DNA of 64,000 nt, taken from contig NZ_CP031395.1 of assembly GCF_004328645.1 (NCBI RefSeq), positions 831,501 through 895,500 on the forward strand, given 5' to 3'. Origin of the DNA: Hylemonella gracilis (GTDB lineage Bacteria > Pseudomonadota > Gammaproteobacteria > Burkholderiales > Burkholderiaceae_C). Shown here piece after piece: positions 1 through 8,801 of this stretch. Made by a program: the position numbers and the translations under genes. Below the pieces are notes generated by a model. It had not been told where the DNA came from and did no database searches. It saw only the letters and a list, made by a program, of their open reading frames with translations. How positions within the stretch are numbered: position 1 is the stretch's first letter; every line of letters begins with the position of its first letter.

Positions 1-18
1 CGCTTGGTGCGGGGCTGA
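1..18 (+). CDS. possible 3' end of an upstream gene (partial)
   Basis: The first 18 bases read as five codons (Arg-Leu-Val-Arg-Gly) followed by TGA, which could be the tail of a gene entering from the left. In many Betaproteobacteria smg follows dprA, so a dprA C-terminus is the natural guess, but five residues cannot identify it. Confidence 0.2.
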   Translation, partial: RLVRG

Positions 19-104
19 TCTGCCGGTCGTGGCCGGTGCACTGTCAGGCGCACCAGCGGTTCGCACCTGGGCGACGTACCCGGAGCGGATGTAGGAAAAA
101 GCCT

Positions 105-153
105 GACAAGCTTGTCTCCCGAAACCCTGCAAGCTGCTGTCTCCGAAACTCTG
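105..153. repeat. palindrome and imperfect direct repeat upstream of smg
   Basis: GACAAGCTTGTC at 105-116 is a perfect 12-base palindrome. It runs into an imperfect direct repeat: TGTCTCCCGAAACCCTG at 113-129 and TGTCTCCGAAACTCTG at 138-153. Both lie in the non-coding leader before smg. They could be an operator or a chance pattern; no regulator is suggested by the neighbours. Confidence 0.35.
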
Positions 154-246
154 TAAAGAAATCCGAAAAAAGATGGGGGAAAAGAACGGGAAAACAGCCT
201 CATTACCCGTTGTCACACTTCGGGGTTCTTGAATACAGTCCCTCAC

Positions 247-711
247 ATGTTCGATGTGCTTGTCTACGTCTACGAAAATTACTGGCAGGGCGATGCCTGC
301 CCGGAGTGGTCTCAGCTTGAACGCACGCTGAGCACGCTGGGTTTCGAGCCCGAGGAGATCGAGGGGGCCCTGTACTGGCTCGACGGCCTGTATGACGCAG
401 TGCAGGGCCAGCTGGAGCATCCCGAGCTTCAGCATCCGGCCAGCATGCGGGTGTATTTGCCGCGCGAGCAGGAACACCTGGGTGAGGAATGCCTGGGCTA
501 CCTGGGTTTTCTGGAGGCCTCCGGCCTGTTGCCCCCCTTCATGCGTGAAGTGGTGGTGGACCGTGCCATGGTGCTGCCCTCCGAGTACCTGTCGCGGGAG
601 ATGCTGCGCCTGATCTTGCGCATGGCCTACTGGAGCTTCGGCACCGAGCCGCAGGACCATCTGGTGCTCAACGAACTGTCCAACGACGGCGTGCTGCGCG
701 TGCTGCACTGA
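247..711 (+). CDS. smg: Smg / DUF494 family protein
   Basis: A 154-residue protein starting Met-Phe-Asp-Val-Leu, the usual opening of Smg (DUF494). I chose ATG 247 over an upstream in-frame TTG at 229 because family members begin at this motif. The protein is acidic, soluble and helix-rich, with no signal peptide. Smg is a conserved proteobacterial family of poorly defined function that often sits next to dprA and topA. Here it is followed after about 115 bases by fba instead of topA. The identification is firm at family level, but no function is shown by the sequence. Confidence 0.9.
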   Translation: MFDVLVYVYENYWQGDACPEWSQLERTLSTLGFEPEEIEGALYWLDGLYDAVQGQLEHPELQHPASMRVYLPREQEHLGEECLGYLGFLEASGLLPPFMREVVVDRAMVLPSEYLSREMLRLILRMAYWSFGTEPQDHLVLNELSNDGVLRVLH

Positions 712-826
712 GTCCGCCTGGGCCGCTTTCCAGCGGGATCAAGGGAATGGCGTCCGTGGGGCCGAGGTGGGCCGGATAAAATCGGAGGCTGTCCGAATCT
801 GTCAACCATCTCCCCAGGGGAACCCC

Positions 827-1891
827 ATGCCGCTCGTTTCCATGCGCGAACTGCTGGACCATGCCGCCGAAAACGGCTATGGCATTCCGGCCTTCAACGT
901 CAACAACCTGGAGCAGGTGCAAGCCGTGATGGCCGCCGCGGATGAAGTGGGCGCTCCCGTCATCCTGCAGGCCAGCGCTGGCGCGCGCAAGTACGCGGGC
1001 GAGCCCTTCATCAAGCACCTGATCCAGGCGGCCATGGAAGCCTATCCGCATATCCCCCTGGTGATGCACCAGGACCATGGCACCACGCCCAAGGTCTGCG
1101 AAGGTGCTATTTCCCTGGGCTTCGGCTCGGTCATGATGGACGGTTCGCTCAAGGAAGACGGCAAGACCCCGGCCGACTTCGCCTACAACGTGGACGTGAC
1201 CCGCAAGGTCGTGGCCATGGCGCACCAGGTCGGCGTCACCGTCGAAGGTGAGCTCGGTTGCCTGGGCAATCTGGAAACCGGCGAAGCTGGCGAGGAAGAC
1301 GGTATCGGCGCCGAAGGCAAGCTGGACCACAGCCAGATGCTGACCGACCCCGAAGAGGCCGCCCAGTTCGTCAAGGCCACCCAGCTTGACGCCCTTGCCA
1401 TCGCCATCGGCACCAGCCATGGCGCCTACAAGTTCAGCCGCCCACCCACCGGTGACATCCTGGCCATCAGCCGCGTGAAGGAAATCCACCGGCGCATTCC
1501 CAATACCCACCTGGTGATGCACGGTTCTTCCTCCGTGCCGCAGGAACTGCTGGCCATCATCAACCAGTACGGCGGCAAGATGAAAGAAACCTACGGCGTG
1601 CCCGTGGCCGAGATCCAGGAAGCCATCAAGCACGGCGTGCGCAAGATCAACATCGACACCGACATCCGCCTGGCCATGACCGGCGCGGTGCGTAAGTTCC
1701 TGGCCGAGAACCCGGACAAGTTCGATGCCCGTGAATGGCTCAAGCCCGCGCGCGAAGCCGCCAAGCTGGTCTGCAAGGCGCGTTACCTGGAGTTCGGCTG
1801 CGAAGGCCAGGGCGCCAGGGTCAAGAGTCAGGGCCTGGCCATGATGGCGCAGAAGTACGCCAAGGGCGAGCTGGCACAGGTCGTGCATTGA
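827..1891 (+). CDS. fba: fructose-1,6-bisphosphate aldolase, class II
   Basis: This 354-residue enzyme reversibly condenses dihydroxyacetone phosphate and glyceraldehyde-3-phosphate to fructose-1,6-bisphosphate in cytoplasmic glycolysis and gluconeogenesis. The sequence matches the class II, Zn-dependent aldolase of the Calvin-cycle subtype. It has His-Gln-Asp-His-Gly at residues 81-85 carrying the catalytic Asp83 and metal-binding His84, and the MHGSSSVP and KINIDTD segments that bind metal and phosphate. ATG 827 is preceded by AGGGGAA at 816-822, and the upstream in-frame Met (767) gives an unrelated N-terminus. An intrinsic terminator follows directly, so fba probably ends its own transcript. 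Confidence 0.96.
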   Translation: MPLVSMRELLDHAAENGYGIPAFNVNNLEQVQAVMAAADEVGAPVILQASAGARKYAGEPFIKHLIQAAMEAYPHIPLVMHQDHGTTPKVCEGAISLGFGSVMMDGSLKEDGKTPADFAYNVDVTRKVVAMAHQVGVTVEGELGCLGNLETGEAGEEDGIGAEGKLDHSQMLTDPEEAAQFVKATQLDALAIAIGTSHGAYKFSRPPTGDILAISRVKEIHRRIPNTHLVMHGSSSVPQELLAIINQYGGKMKETYGVPVAEIQEAIKHGVRKINIDTDIRLAMTGAVRKFLAENPDKFDAREWLKPAREAAKLVCKARYLEFGCEGQGARVKSQGLAMMAQKYAKGELAQVVH

Positions 1892-1930
1892 GCGTCGGCC
1901 TTGAGCCAACGCAGCTTGCGATAATCCACA

Positions 1931-1959
1931 GCCCGGCGACGCGCCGGGCTTTTTCTTTT
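1931..1959 (+). terminator. intrinsic terminator after fba
   Basis: A perfect GC stem, GCCCGGC (1931-1937) and GCCGGGC (1943-1949), is followed by a T-rich tract at 1950-1959. It sits between the fba stop (1891) and the purC start (1974). Confidence 0.88.
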
Positions 1960-1973
1960 CCGGGAACCTGTTC

Positions 1974-2885
1974 ATGACCAGCGCCCTGCACACTTCCAGC
2001 CTCCGATCCCTGCCCCTGCTCGCGCGCGGCAAAGTGCGTGACAACTACGCCGTGGGGGAGGACCGCATCCTCATGGTCGCGTCCGACCGCATCAGCGCTT
2101 TCGACGTCATCATGGGCGAGCCCATTCCCGGCAAGGGCGAACTGCTGACGAAGATGGCGCTCTTCTGGTTCGACAAACTCGGGCACATCGTGCCCAACCA
2201 CCTCACGGGCGCGGCGCCCGAAAGCGTGGTCCCGCCCGACGAGGTGGCGCAGGTCCGGGGCCGCGCCATGCTGGTCCAGCGCCTCAAGCCCATCCCGGTC
2301 GAGGCCGTGGTGCGCGGTTACCTCGCGGGCAGCGGCTGGAAGGAGTATCAGGAATCGCAGGCCGTCTGCGGCGTGAAGCTACCTGCCGGGCTGAAGAACG
2401 CCAGCAAGTTGCCCGAGCCCATCTACACGCCCGCGCACAAGGCCGAGATGGGCGAGCACGACGAGAACATCAGCTTCGAGAAAACCGTGGCACTCATCGG
2501 CGCCGAACTCGCCGCGAAGATCCGCGACGTTTCCATCGCGCTCTACACAACCGCGAGCGAGATCGCCTTGAAGCGGGGCATCATCATCGCCGACACCAAG
2601 TTCGAGTTCGGCCTGGACTCGCAGGGCCGTCTGGTGCTGATGGACGAGGTGCTGACGCCCGATTCCTCGCGCTACTGGCCGGTCGAAGGGTATGAACAGG
2701 CTTTCAAGCAAGGCAGCAACCCGCCCAGCTACGACAAGCAGTTCCTGCGCGACTGGCTGGAGCAGGCCCAGGTGGATGGCCAACCCTGGGGCAAGAGACC
2801 GCCCGCGCCGACCCTGCCCGCCGAGGTGATCGCGCAGACGGCGGCCAAGTACCAGGAGGCGCTGACCCGCCTCACCGGCGCCTGA
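1974..2885 (+). CDS. purC: phosphoribosylaminoimidazole-succinocarboxamide synthase
   Basis: PurC (SAICAR synthetase) joins CAIR and aspartate using ATP in de novo purine synthesis. The 303-residue protein has the family signatures ARGKVRDNY near residues 17-25, SDRISAFD near 39-46, and the DTKFEFG and [12 protein letters not shown] motifs in the C-terminal half. The length is typical of the longer, yeast-like PurC of Betaproteobacteria. It starts 15 bases after the fba terminator, so it needs its own promoter. purE and purK lie nearby but are separated from it by map and cnoX. Confidence 0.96.
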   Translation: MTSALHTSSLRSLPLLARGKVRDNYAVGEDRILMVASDRISAFDVIMGEPIPGKGELLTKMALFWFDKLGHIVPNHLTGAAPESVVPPDEVAQVRGRAMLVQRLKPIPVEAVVRGYLAGSGWKEYQESQAVCGVKLPAGLKNASKLPEPIYTPAHKAEMGEHDENISFEKTVALIGAELAAKIRDVSIALYTTASEIALKRGIIIADTKFEFGLDSQGRLVLMDEVLTPDSSRYWPVEGYEQAFKQGSNPPSYDKQFLRDWLEQAQVDGQPWGKRPPAPTLPAEVIAQTAAKYQEALTRLTGA

Positions 2886-2920
2886 ACTACCCGACCACAG
2901 AACCAGGAACAGGAGCACGC

Positions 2921-3667
2921 ATGACCATCGAAACACAGGAAGACCTGGAAGGACTGCGCCGCGTCGGCCGGGCGGTGGCCCTGGTGCGCGACGAGATGCT
3001 GGCCCGTGCCCGGCCCGGCATGACCACGCGCGAGCTGGATGCGCTCGGCGAGCAGTTGTTGGCGCGGCAAGGCGTGCGCTCCGCTCCGCGTCTGGTGTAC
3101 GACTTTCCCGGCGCCACCTGCATCAGCGTCAACGAAGAAGCGGCGCACGGCGTGCCCGGGGATCGTGTGCTTCAGGCGGGTGATGTGCTGAACGTGGACG
3201 TATCGGCCGAACTTGGCGGTTATTTCGCGGACACCGGTGGCACGACCGTGATCCCGACCGGCTCTGCTCAGAAGACGCGGCTGTGCCACGCCACACGCGA
3301 GGCCTTGTCGAATGCCCTGCAGGTGGCCCGGGCCGGGCGCCTGATCCGCGATGTGGGCGCGGCCATCGAACAGACGGCCCGGCGTTATGGATTCCGAGTG
3401 ATCGAAAACCTTTGCGGGCACGGTGTCGGTCGATCCCTGCATGAAGAGCCGGGGTACATCCCGGGTTATTACGACCGCACGGACACACGGGTGCTGCAGG
3501 AGGGCATGGTGATCGCCATCGAACCTTTCCTGTCCACCAAGAGCCGCACGGTGACGGAAGCCGATGACGGCTGGACCCTGGTGGGTGTGCCGGGCAATCT
3601 GTCGGCCCAGTTCGAGCACACGCTGGTCGTCACGCGCGGCGAGCCTATCGTGCTGACGGTGCATTGA
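2921..3667 (+). CDS. map: methionine aminopeptidase, type I
   Basis: This 248-residue enzyme removes initiator methionine from nascent proteins. All five dinuclear-metal ligands are present: Asp93, Asp104, His167 (in GHGVG), Glu201 (in IEPF) and Glu232 (in QFEHT). The substrate-side His76 is in EEAAHGVPG. It lacks any N-terminal zinc-finger extension. AGGAG at 2911-2915 sets ATG 2921. It is not beside rpsB/tsf, where betaproteobacterial genomes usually keep their main map, so it may be a second copy; that is inference. Confidence 0.92.
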   Translation: MTIETQEDLEGLRRVGRAVALVRDEMLARARPGMTTRELDALGEQLLARQGVRSAPRLVYDFPGATCISVNEEAAHGVPGDRVLQAGDVLNVDVSAELGGYFADTGGTTVIPTGSAQKTRLCHATREALSNALQVARAGRLIRDVGAAIEQTARRYGFRVIENLCGHGVGRSLHEEPGYIPGYYDRTDTRVLQEGMVIAIEPFLSTKSRTVTEADDGWTLVGVPGNLSAQFEHTLVVTRGEPIVLTVH

Positions 3668-3688
3668 AAAATGGCGTCCGAGGACGCC
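3667..3688 (-). terminator. intrinsic terminator after cnoX
   Basis: GGCGTCC (3673-3679) and GGACGCC (3682-3688) form a tight hairpin with a two-base loop. Read on the minus strand it is followed by ATTTTT, so it can end the cnoX transcript in the convergent map/cnoX gap. Confidence 0.65.
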
Positions 3689-3734
3689 GTTGCACGCGAG
3701 GTTCGCAGGGCCGGGGCTGTCTGTCCGGCGTGGC

Positions 3735-4697
3735 TCAATTCAGGGCCATGCTCAGTTTGCGCCGGTAGCTCGACACCAACGCCGCCTGCTCGTCCTGCTG
3801 CACCGTCGCGTGGCCCGCGAGTTCGATGCCGCCGGCGCTCTTGCCGGCCGCCGCCTCCGCACCCTTGTCTTTGGCCGCGGGCGGTGTCAGCAATTCGAGG
3901 ACGGCGATGTAGGTCTTGCGCGGCGCCTCGTCTGCCCACTTCCTGTCGCGCATGATGATTTCGAGCAGTTCGTCCAGCGCCGCCACCCACTCCTGCATGG
4001 CAATCAGCACGCGGGCCTTGGCGAAGCGGGCGTCGAAGTCGCGCTTGTTGGTCGCGATGCGCGCCTCGAAGGCATCCAGTGGCTGCTGGGCCTGAGGGTC
4101 GAGGGTCACGAACTCCAGCGCGTTCAGCCACTGCCGCAAGGCCTCGAATTGCAAGGGCACGGGGATGCGCGTGAGCGTGGGCGCCAACACCGCGGCCGCT
4201 TGCTCCAGCTCGCCCGCGCTGATCAGCAGCTTGGCGTAGTCGTAACGCACGGTGTCGTTGCCGGGGTCGGCCTGGAACGCATCCCCCAAGCGGGCGAGCG
4301 CACCGTCGATGTCACCAGCCTCCAGCGCCTCCTGGGCTTCCTCGGCTTCAGCCTGGGCCGCCAGTTCGCTTTCGCCGGGCAGGTGTTTGTCCAGGAACTC
4401 GCGCAGCTTGCCCTCGGGCAGCGCACCCATGAAGCCATCGACGGGGCGACCGCCGATCATCAGGATGCAGGTCGGGATGCTGCGGATGCCGAAGGCGGCG
4501 GCCAGTTCCTGCTGTTCGTCGGAATTGACCTTGGCCAGGGTGAAGCGCCCGCCATAGGCGACTTCCAGTTTTTCCAGGATGGGGCTGAGGGATTTGCAGG
4601 GGCCGCACCAGGGCGCCCAGAAGTCCAGCAGCACGGGCGTGGTCTGGGAAGCGAGGATGACCTCGGTCTCGAAGTTGTCGGCGGTGATGTCGAGCAT
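3735..4697 (-). CDS. cnoX: CnoX/YbbN-type thioredoxin-TPR co-chaperone
   Basis: A 320-residue protein with an N-terminal thioredoxin fold (about residues 1-110) and C-terminal tetratricopeptide-like helices (about 110-290). This is the CnoX (YbbN/trxA2) architecture, a chaperedoxin that protects unfolding proteins during oxidative chlorine stress and hands them to GroEL or DnaK. Trp30-Cys31-Gly-Pro-Cys34 keeps a full redox-active CXXC, unlike E. coli CnoX. It is divergent from purE, with 29 bases between the two starts. A low-complexity Ala-rich stretch lies near residue 285. Confidence 0.88.
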   Translation of the reverse strand: MLDITADNFETEVILASQTTPVLLDFWAPWCGPCKSLSPILEKLEVAYGGRFTLAKVNSDEQQELAAAFGIRSIPTCILMIGGRPVDGFMGALPEGKLREFLDKHLPGESELAAQAEAEEAQEALEAGDIDGALARLGDAFQADPGNDTVRYDYAKLLISAGELEQAAAVLAPTLTRIPVPLQFEALRQWLNALEFVTLDPQAQQPLDAFEARIATNKRDFDARFAKARVLIAMQEWVAALDELLEIIMRDRKWADEAPRKTYIAVLELLTPPAAKDKGAEAAAGKSAGGIELAGHATVQQDEQAALVSSYRRKLSMALN

Positions 4698-4726
4698 GGG
4701 AGGGCGGCAGGGGATAATCGGGGCTT

Positions 4727-5218
4727 ATGAAAACACTCATCGGTGTGGTCATGGGGTCCAGTTCGGACTGGGACACCATGCAACAGGCAGTCCAGATTCT
4801 CCAACACTTTGGCATCCCGCACGAAGCCAAGGTCGTCTCCGCGCACCGCATGCCGGACGACATGTTCGCCTACGCCGAGGCCGCCACTGAACGCGGCCTG
4901 AAGGCCATCATCGCGGGCGCGGGCGGAGCGGCGCATCTGCCCGGCATGCTGGCGGCCAAGACCGTGGTGCCCGTGTTGGGTGTTCCGGTGCAGAGCAAGG
5001 CCCTGTCCGGCGTGGATTCGCTGCACAGCATCGTGCAGATGCCCAAGGGCATCCCCGTCGCCACCTTCGCCATCGGCGCGGCCGGCGCGGCCAACGCGGC
5101 CCTGTTTGCCGTGGCCATGCTGGCCAACGAAAACCCGACCTTGCGCGACAAGCTGAACGCCTACCGGGCCGAGCAGACTGCGCAGGCGCGGGCGATGACG
5201 CTGCCGCCCGCGCTTTGA
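4727..5218 (+). CDS. purE: N5-carboxyaminoimidazole ribonucleotide mutase
   Basis: PurE converts N5-CAIR to CAIR in purine synthesis. The 163-residue protein has the class I signatures GSSSDWDTM near residues 10-18, SAHRMPD near 44-50, and [11 protein letters not shown] near 64-74. It forms an operon with purK: its TGA (5216-5218) shares a base with the purK ATG at 5218. A GATAAT box at 4713-4718 is a possible -10 element, but I see no good -35. Confidence 0.97.
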   Translation: MKTLIGVVMGSSSDWDTMQQAVQILQHFGIPHEAKVVSAHRMPDDMFAYAEAATERGLKAIIAGAGGAAHLPGMLAAKTVVPVLGVPVQSKALSGVDSLHSIVQMPKGIPVATFAIGAAGAANAALFAVAMLANENPTLRDKLNAYRAEQTAQARAMTLPPAL

Positions 5219-6390
5219 TGGTCACGGGCGAGATGAGCAAGATGAAACCCATCCTTCCTGGTGCCACCCTGGGTGTCATGGGCGGTGGCCAGCTTGGCCG
5301 CATGTTCGTTCACGCCGCGCAGCAGATGGGCTATTTCACCGCGGTGCTGGACGCGGACCCGACCAGCCCCGCGGGGCGGGTGAGCCACCACCACATCCAG
5401 ACCGGCTACGAAGATCCGCAAGGCCTGGCCGAACTGGCGCGGCTGAGCGCGGCCATCACCACCGAATTCGAGAATGTGCCCGCCCAGGCCTTGCGCCTGC
5501 TCGTGGCGCAAAAGCCCGTGGCCCCCAGCGCGGATGCCGTGGCGATCGCGCAAGACCGCGCGCAGGAGAAGGCGCACTTCACCCGATGCGGCGTGCCGGT
5601 GGCACCGAATGCCGTGATTGAAACCCCCGCGCAACTTGAAGCCGTCGGTGATGAGCTATTGCCGGGTATTCTCAAAACCGCGCGCCTCGGTTACGACGGC
5701 AAGGGCCAGGCGCGCGTCACGACGCGGGCCGAACTCGCTGCCGCCTGGGATGATCTGAAGCGCGTGCCCTGCGTGCTGGAAAAGATGCTGCCGCTGGCGG
5801 CCGAGGTGTCCGTCATCGTGGCGCGGGGTGCCGATGGGCAGATGGTCAATTTCCCCGTGCAGCGCAACCTGCACCGCGCGGGCATCCTGGCTGTGACCGA
5901 GGTGCACGAGGGCAATATCGATCCGGCTCTGGCGCGGCAGGCGGTGGCGGCGACGAAGTCCATTGCCGAGGGACTGGCCTATGTGGGCGTGCTCTGTGTC
6001 GAGTTCTTCGTGCTCGCCGATGGTTCGTTGGTGGTGAACGAAATGGCGCCGCGTCCGCACAACAGTGGTCACTACAGCATCGACGCCTGCGACCAGTCGC
6101 AGTTCGACCTGCAGGTGCGCACCCTCGCGGGCCTGCCACTCACGCAGCCGCGCCTGCACAGCCCGAGCTTCATGCTCAACCTGCTCGGTGACCTGTGGGG
6201 CAAGAACGGTGACGCCCCGGCGTGGGATCAGGTGTTGGCCCTGCCGGGTGCGCACCTGCACTTGTATGGCAAGCACGAGGCCAAGCCGGGTCGCAAGATG
6301 GGCCACCTGACCCTGACCGGCACCAGCGTGGCCGAGGTGCGCCAGACGGCCCTGGCAGCCGCCGCGTTCCTGGGCATCGCCCCTTTCTGA
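5218..6390 (+). CDS. purK: 5-(carboxyamino)imidazole ribonucleotide synthase
   Basis: PurK is the ATP-grasp enzyme that carboxylates AIR with bicarbonate and ATP to give N5-CAIR, the PurE substrate. The 390-residue protein has the N-terminal GVMGGGQLGRMF motif, the ATP-grasp lid region KTARLGYDGKGQ, and the C-terminal NEMAPRPHNSGHY signature. ATG 5218 overlaps the purE stop by one base. ATG 5233 (Met-Ser-Lys-Met-Lys), preceded by GGGCGAG, is a plausible alternative start. Confidence 0.96.
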   Translation: MVTGEMSKMKPILPGATLGVMGGGQLGRMFVHAAQQMGYFTAVLDADPTSPAGRVSHHHIQTGYEDPQGLAELARLSAAITTEFENVPAQALRLLVAQKPVAPSADAVAIAQDRAQEKAHFTRCGVPVAPNAVIETPAQLEAVGDELLPGILKTARLGYDGKGQARVTTRAELAAAWDDLKRVPCVLEKMLPLAAEVSVIVARGADGQMVNFPVQRNLHRAGILAVTEVHEGNIDPALARQAVAATKSIAEGLAYVGVLCVEFFVLADGSLVVNEMAPRPHNSGHYSIDACDQSQFDLQVRTLAGLPLTQPRLHSPSFMLNLLGDLWGKNGDAPAWDQVLALPGAHLHLYGKHEAKPGRKMGHLTLTGTSVAEVRQTALAAAAFLGIAPF

Positions 6391-6392
6391 GC

Positions 6393-7406
6393 ATGGTCGT
6401 TGACGGCCGTGACCCGTCTGCCGTCCAGCGCGCGGCCCAGGCTCTGCGCGCGGGTGAGTTGCTGGGCCTGCCGACCGAAACCGTCTACGGCCTGGCCGCT
6501 GATGCGGGCAACGACGCCGCCGTCGCGAAGATCTACGCGGCCAAGGGCCGCCCCCCGGGTCATCCGTTGATCGTGCACCTGGCTGACGAATCGGGCACGC
6601 GCGAGGCCCTCGCGCACTTTGCCGCCGAAGTCCCGGCGTTCGCCTGGCTGCTGATGGACGCCTTCTGGCCCGGACCGCTCACCCTCATTCTGCCGCGCCG
6701 TGCCGGCGTGGCCGCAACTGCCGCGGGGGGGCAGGACTCCATCGGCCTGCGCTGTCCCGCGCACCCAGTGGCCCAGGCCGTGCTGCGAGCGGCGCGGGCC
6801 CTGGGCGTGGTGGGCCTGGCGGCGCCCAGCGCTAATCAGTTTGGTCGTGTCAGTCCCACAACCGCAGCACATGTGCAAGCCGAGTTCGGCGAGGGCCTGC
6901 TCATCCTCGACGGCGGTCCCTGCGAGGTGGGCATCGAATCCACCATCGTCGACTGCACGCGGGGCGCGCCTGTGCTGCTGCGGCCCGGGCAGATCACCCG
7001 CGTTCGCATCGACGAGGTTCTGCGGGCAGCGGGCACCGATGCGCGTCTGCGCGATCAGCACGAGATCGCCGCGCGGACGGCCGAGGCCGCGCCCCGGGCT
7101 TCGGGCACGCTCGAATCGCATTACGCGCCGCGCGCCAAGGTGCGGCTGATGGATGCAGGGGCCCTGCAGTTGGCGCTACAAGATTCGCCGGCCCGGATCG
7201 CTGTCTATGCGCGCGCACGCCTGACCCTGCCCGCCGGGATCGTGCATCGGCCCATGCCGACGGAGGCCAGCGCGGCCGCCTATGAGCTGTTCGCGGCGCT
7301 GCGTGCGCTGGACGAGGCCGGTGTGCGGGAGATCTGGGTCGAGACGCCGCCCGATGCGCCCGCCTGGGAAGGCGTGGCCGACCGGCTGCGCCGCGCCGCC
7401 GCCTGA
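6393..7406 (+). CDS. tsaC: threonylcarbamoyl-AMP synthase (Sua5/YwlC type)
   Basis: This enzyme makes threonylcarbamoyl-AMP from threonine, bicarbonate and ATP for the t6A37 modification of ANN-decoding tRNAs. The 337-residue length shows the long Sua5 form: an N-terminal YrdC domain (LPTETVYGLA, KGRPPGHPL and SAN motifs, about residues 1-200) plus a C-terminal Sua5 domain starting after the GTLESHYAP linker. ATG 6393 lies two bases after the purK stop, so the gene is probably co-transcribed. A seven-G run at 6725-6731 is in frame. Its partner tsaB is at 60076. Confidence 0.92.
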   Translation: MVVDGRDPSAVQRAAQALRAGELLGLPTETVYGLAADAGNDAAVAKIYAAKGRPPGHPLIVHLADESGTREALAHFAAEVPAFAWLLMDAFWPGPLTLILPRRAGVAATAAGGQDSIGLRCPAHPVAQAVLRAARALGVVGLAAPSANQFGRVSPTTAAHVQAEFGEGLLILDGGPCEVGIESTIVDCTRGAPVLLRPGQITRVRIDEVLRAAGTDARLRDQHEIAARTAEAAPRASGTLESHYAPRAKVRLMDAGALQLALQDSPARIAVYARARLTLPAGIVHRPMPTEASAAAYELFAALRALDEAGVREIWVETPPDAPAWEGVADRLRRAAA

Positions 7407-7434
7407 GCGGGCGACTACCAGCTTTCTCGGCCGA

Positions 7435-7701
7435 TCAGCCCTTGCGGGACGCGCGGCTGTAGCGCAGCTTCATCCCCAGGATGGCCAGTGCCAGCGACAG
7501 GGTGACGACGTTGGCGGCCAGCAGCGGGCCCGAAGCCATGAGGGCGCCGTAGGCCACCCAGAGCGCGACCCCGGTGGTGAACAGGGCGTACATGCCCAGC
7601 GAGATGCCGCTCACGTCGCGGGTGCGGAAGGTGTGCAGGGCCTGGGGCAGAAAACTCAGGGTGGTCAGGCCTGCGGCCAGGTAGCCGATGAAGTCGGTCA
7701 T
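7435..7701 (-). CDS. SemiSWEET-like PQ-loop membrane protein
   Basis: An 88-residue protein with three predicted hydrophobic helices and a Pro-Gln pair in the first helix (LSFLPQALHT). This is the PQ-loop pattern of bacterial SemiSWEET proteins, which dimerise to carry small sugars. Length and topology fit the family; the substrate cannot be read from sequence. It is convergent with tsaC and lies 30 bases downstream of pldA on the same strand. Confidence 0.8.
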   Translation of the reverse strand: MTDFIGYLAAGLTTLSFLPQALHTFRTRDVSGISLGMYALFTTGVALWVAYGALMASGPLLAANVVTLSLALAILGMKLRYSRASRKG

Positions 7702-7731
7702 GATGAGAAGGGTGCTTGGGAAGGCTTCGGC

Positions 7732-8801
7732 TCAGAAATCCACCAGGCTCAGGCCGATGCTGAACGTGGTGCGGCGGTAGTTGTAATCGATCAGTGAGTC
7801 GCCGTAACCGCTGAAAAGTTGCACATGCAGACGCAGGCCCGGCGCCTGGCTGTCCAGGGGGCGCAGCCATTCCATGCGCCAGGCCGTCAGGCCGCCGCGT
7901 TCGGTGTCGGGGCGCAGGTTGTGGCGCAAGGTCAGGCTCAGGCTGTGGCCCCGGTCCAAGTGCCAGGCCGTCAACAGCTCGGCCCGTCCGTAGGTCTCCT
8001 CGATGCCTGGGTTGTCATCCTGCGCGTTGATGTCGGTGTCGCTGTCGCCATCACCGTCACCGAGGCGTTGCCACAGGCGCAAGCCCACCGAGTAGCGGTC
8101 GTCCTTTTCCATCCCGGTCATCAGGATCACGCGGTTCCAGCTGCGCGACAGCGGCAGGGTCTGGCCGTTGGACTGGTGATTGACGGACAAGCCGGTGTAG
8201 CGCAGTTGCCAACCCCAGGGCAGTTCCAGTGGCGTGGGCGCGATGTAGATGAGTTCGGGTTCGTGGTCGGTGGTGCGGAAGGGGCGGGAGAGTTCCGCGT
8301 TGAAGAGTTGCCAATAACTCTGCTGGGTGTAGCCAAACCAAAGCGAATCACGCGGACCGCCGGCTTCCCAGAACAGCAGGCCCGTGGCGAGCTTGCTGCG
8401 CACCGAGAGTTGGATGCGCATTTCGTTGCGCTCATAGGCCTGGGCGTCGGCCGGGTCGACATCCCGTGTCGCGTTGTCCGACTGAGGGGCCGTGTTCACG
8501 CTGTCACCGTGGACCCAGGACAGGCTGATCGGCTTGTAGCCGCGGATGTTGAAGTTGCCGCAGTCCGTGTTGGCGTCCAGTTCCCAGTAGCGGACGTAGG
8601 AGGACCAGTTGCCTCGGCAGTTCCGGCTGGCGCTGGGCGGGGGGCGGGCGCTTCGATCTTGGAGGCGGCGGTCGTTGTTTGCTGCTGCGAACCCGCGTCG
8701 GGAACAGGCGCGGGTACTGTGGTCTGGGCCCGGGCGCCAGCCAGGAGCCCGGCCGACCCCAGCAGCAGCGCTGCGCAGGTCCGCGCGAGCGGGTGCCTCA
8801 C
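7732..8801 (-). CDS. pldA: outer-membrane phospholipase A (PldA), frameshifted
   Basis: PldA is an outer-membrane beta-barrel that hydrolyses phospholipids displaced to the cell surface. The downstream open frame (7732-8499) carries the active site Asn-His-Gln-Ser-Asn-Gly, with the Asn of SWNRV 14 residues after the His, matching E. coli His142, Ser144 and Asn156. The signal peptide (VRHPLARTCAALLLGSAG...ARA) is in another frame, starting at GTG 8801. The two frames join in a run of six C on the coding strand (8639-8644). One extra C would give a continuous protein of about 356 residues running through PAPPPSASRNCRGNW. The GTG overlaps the rep stop (GTGA). Confidence 0.85.

Noticed and set aside
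1920..1925. GATAAT as a purC -10 box
   Set aside because: A transcript from it would run straight into the fba terminator at 1931-1959, and no -35 lies at a proper distance.
668..2044. A 458-codon minus-strand open frame covering fba
   Set aside because: fba is unmistakable on the plus strand, and the antisense frame has no recognisable domain.
6725..6731. Seven-G run in tsaC as another possible frameshift
   Set aside because: The Sua5 protein reads continuously through it with normal motifs on both sides.
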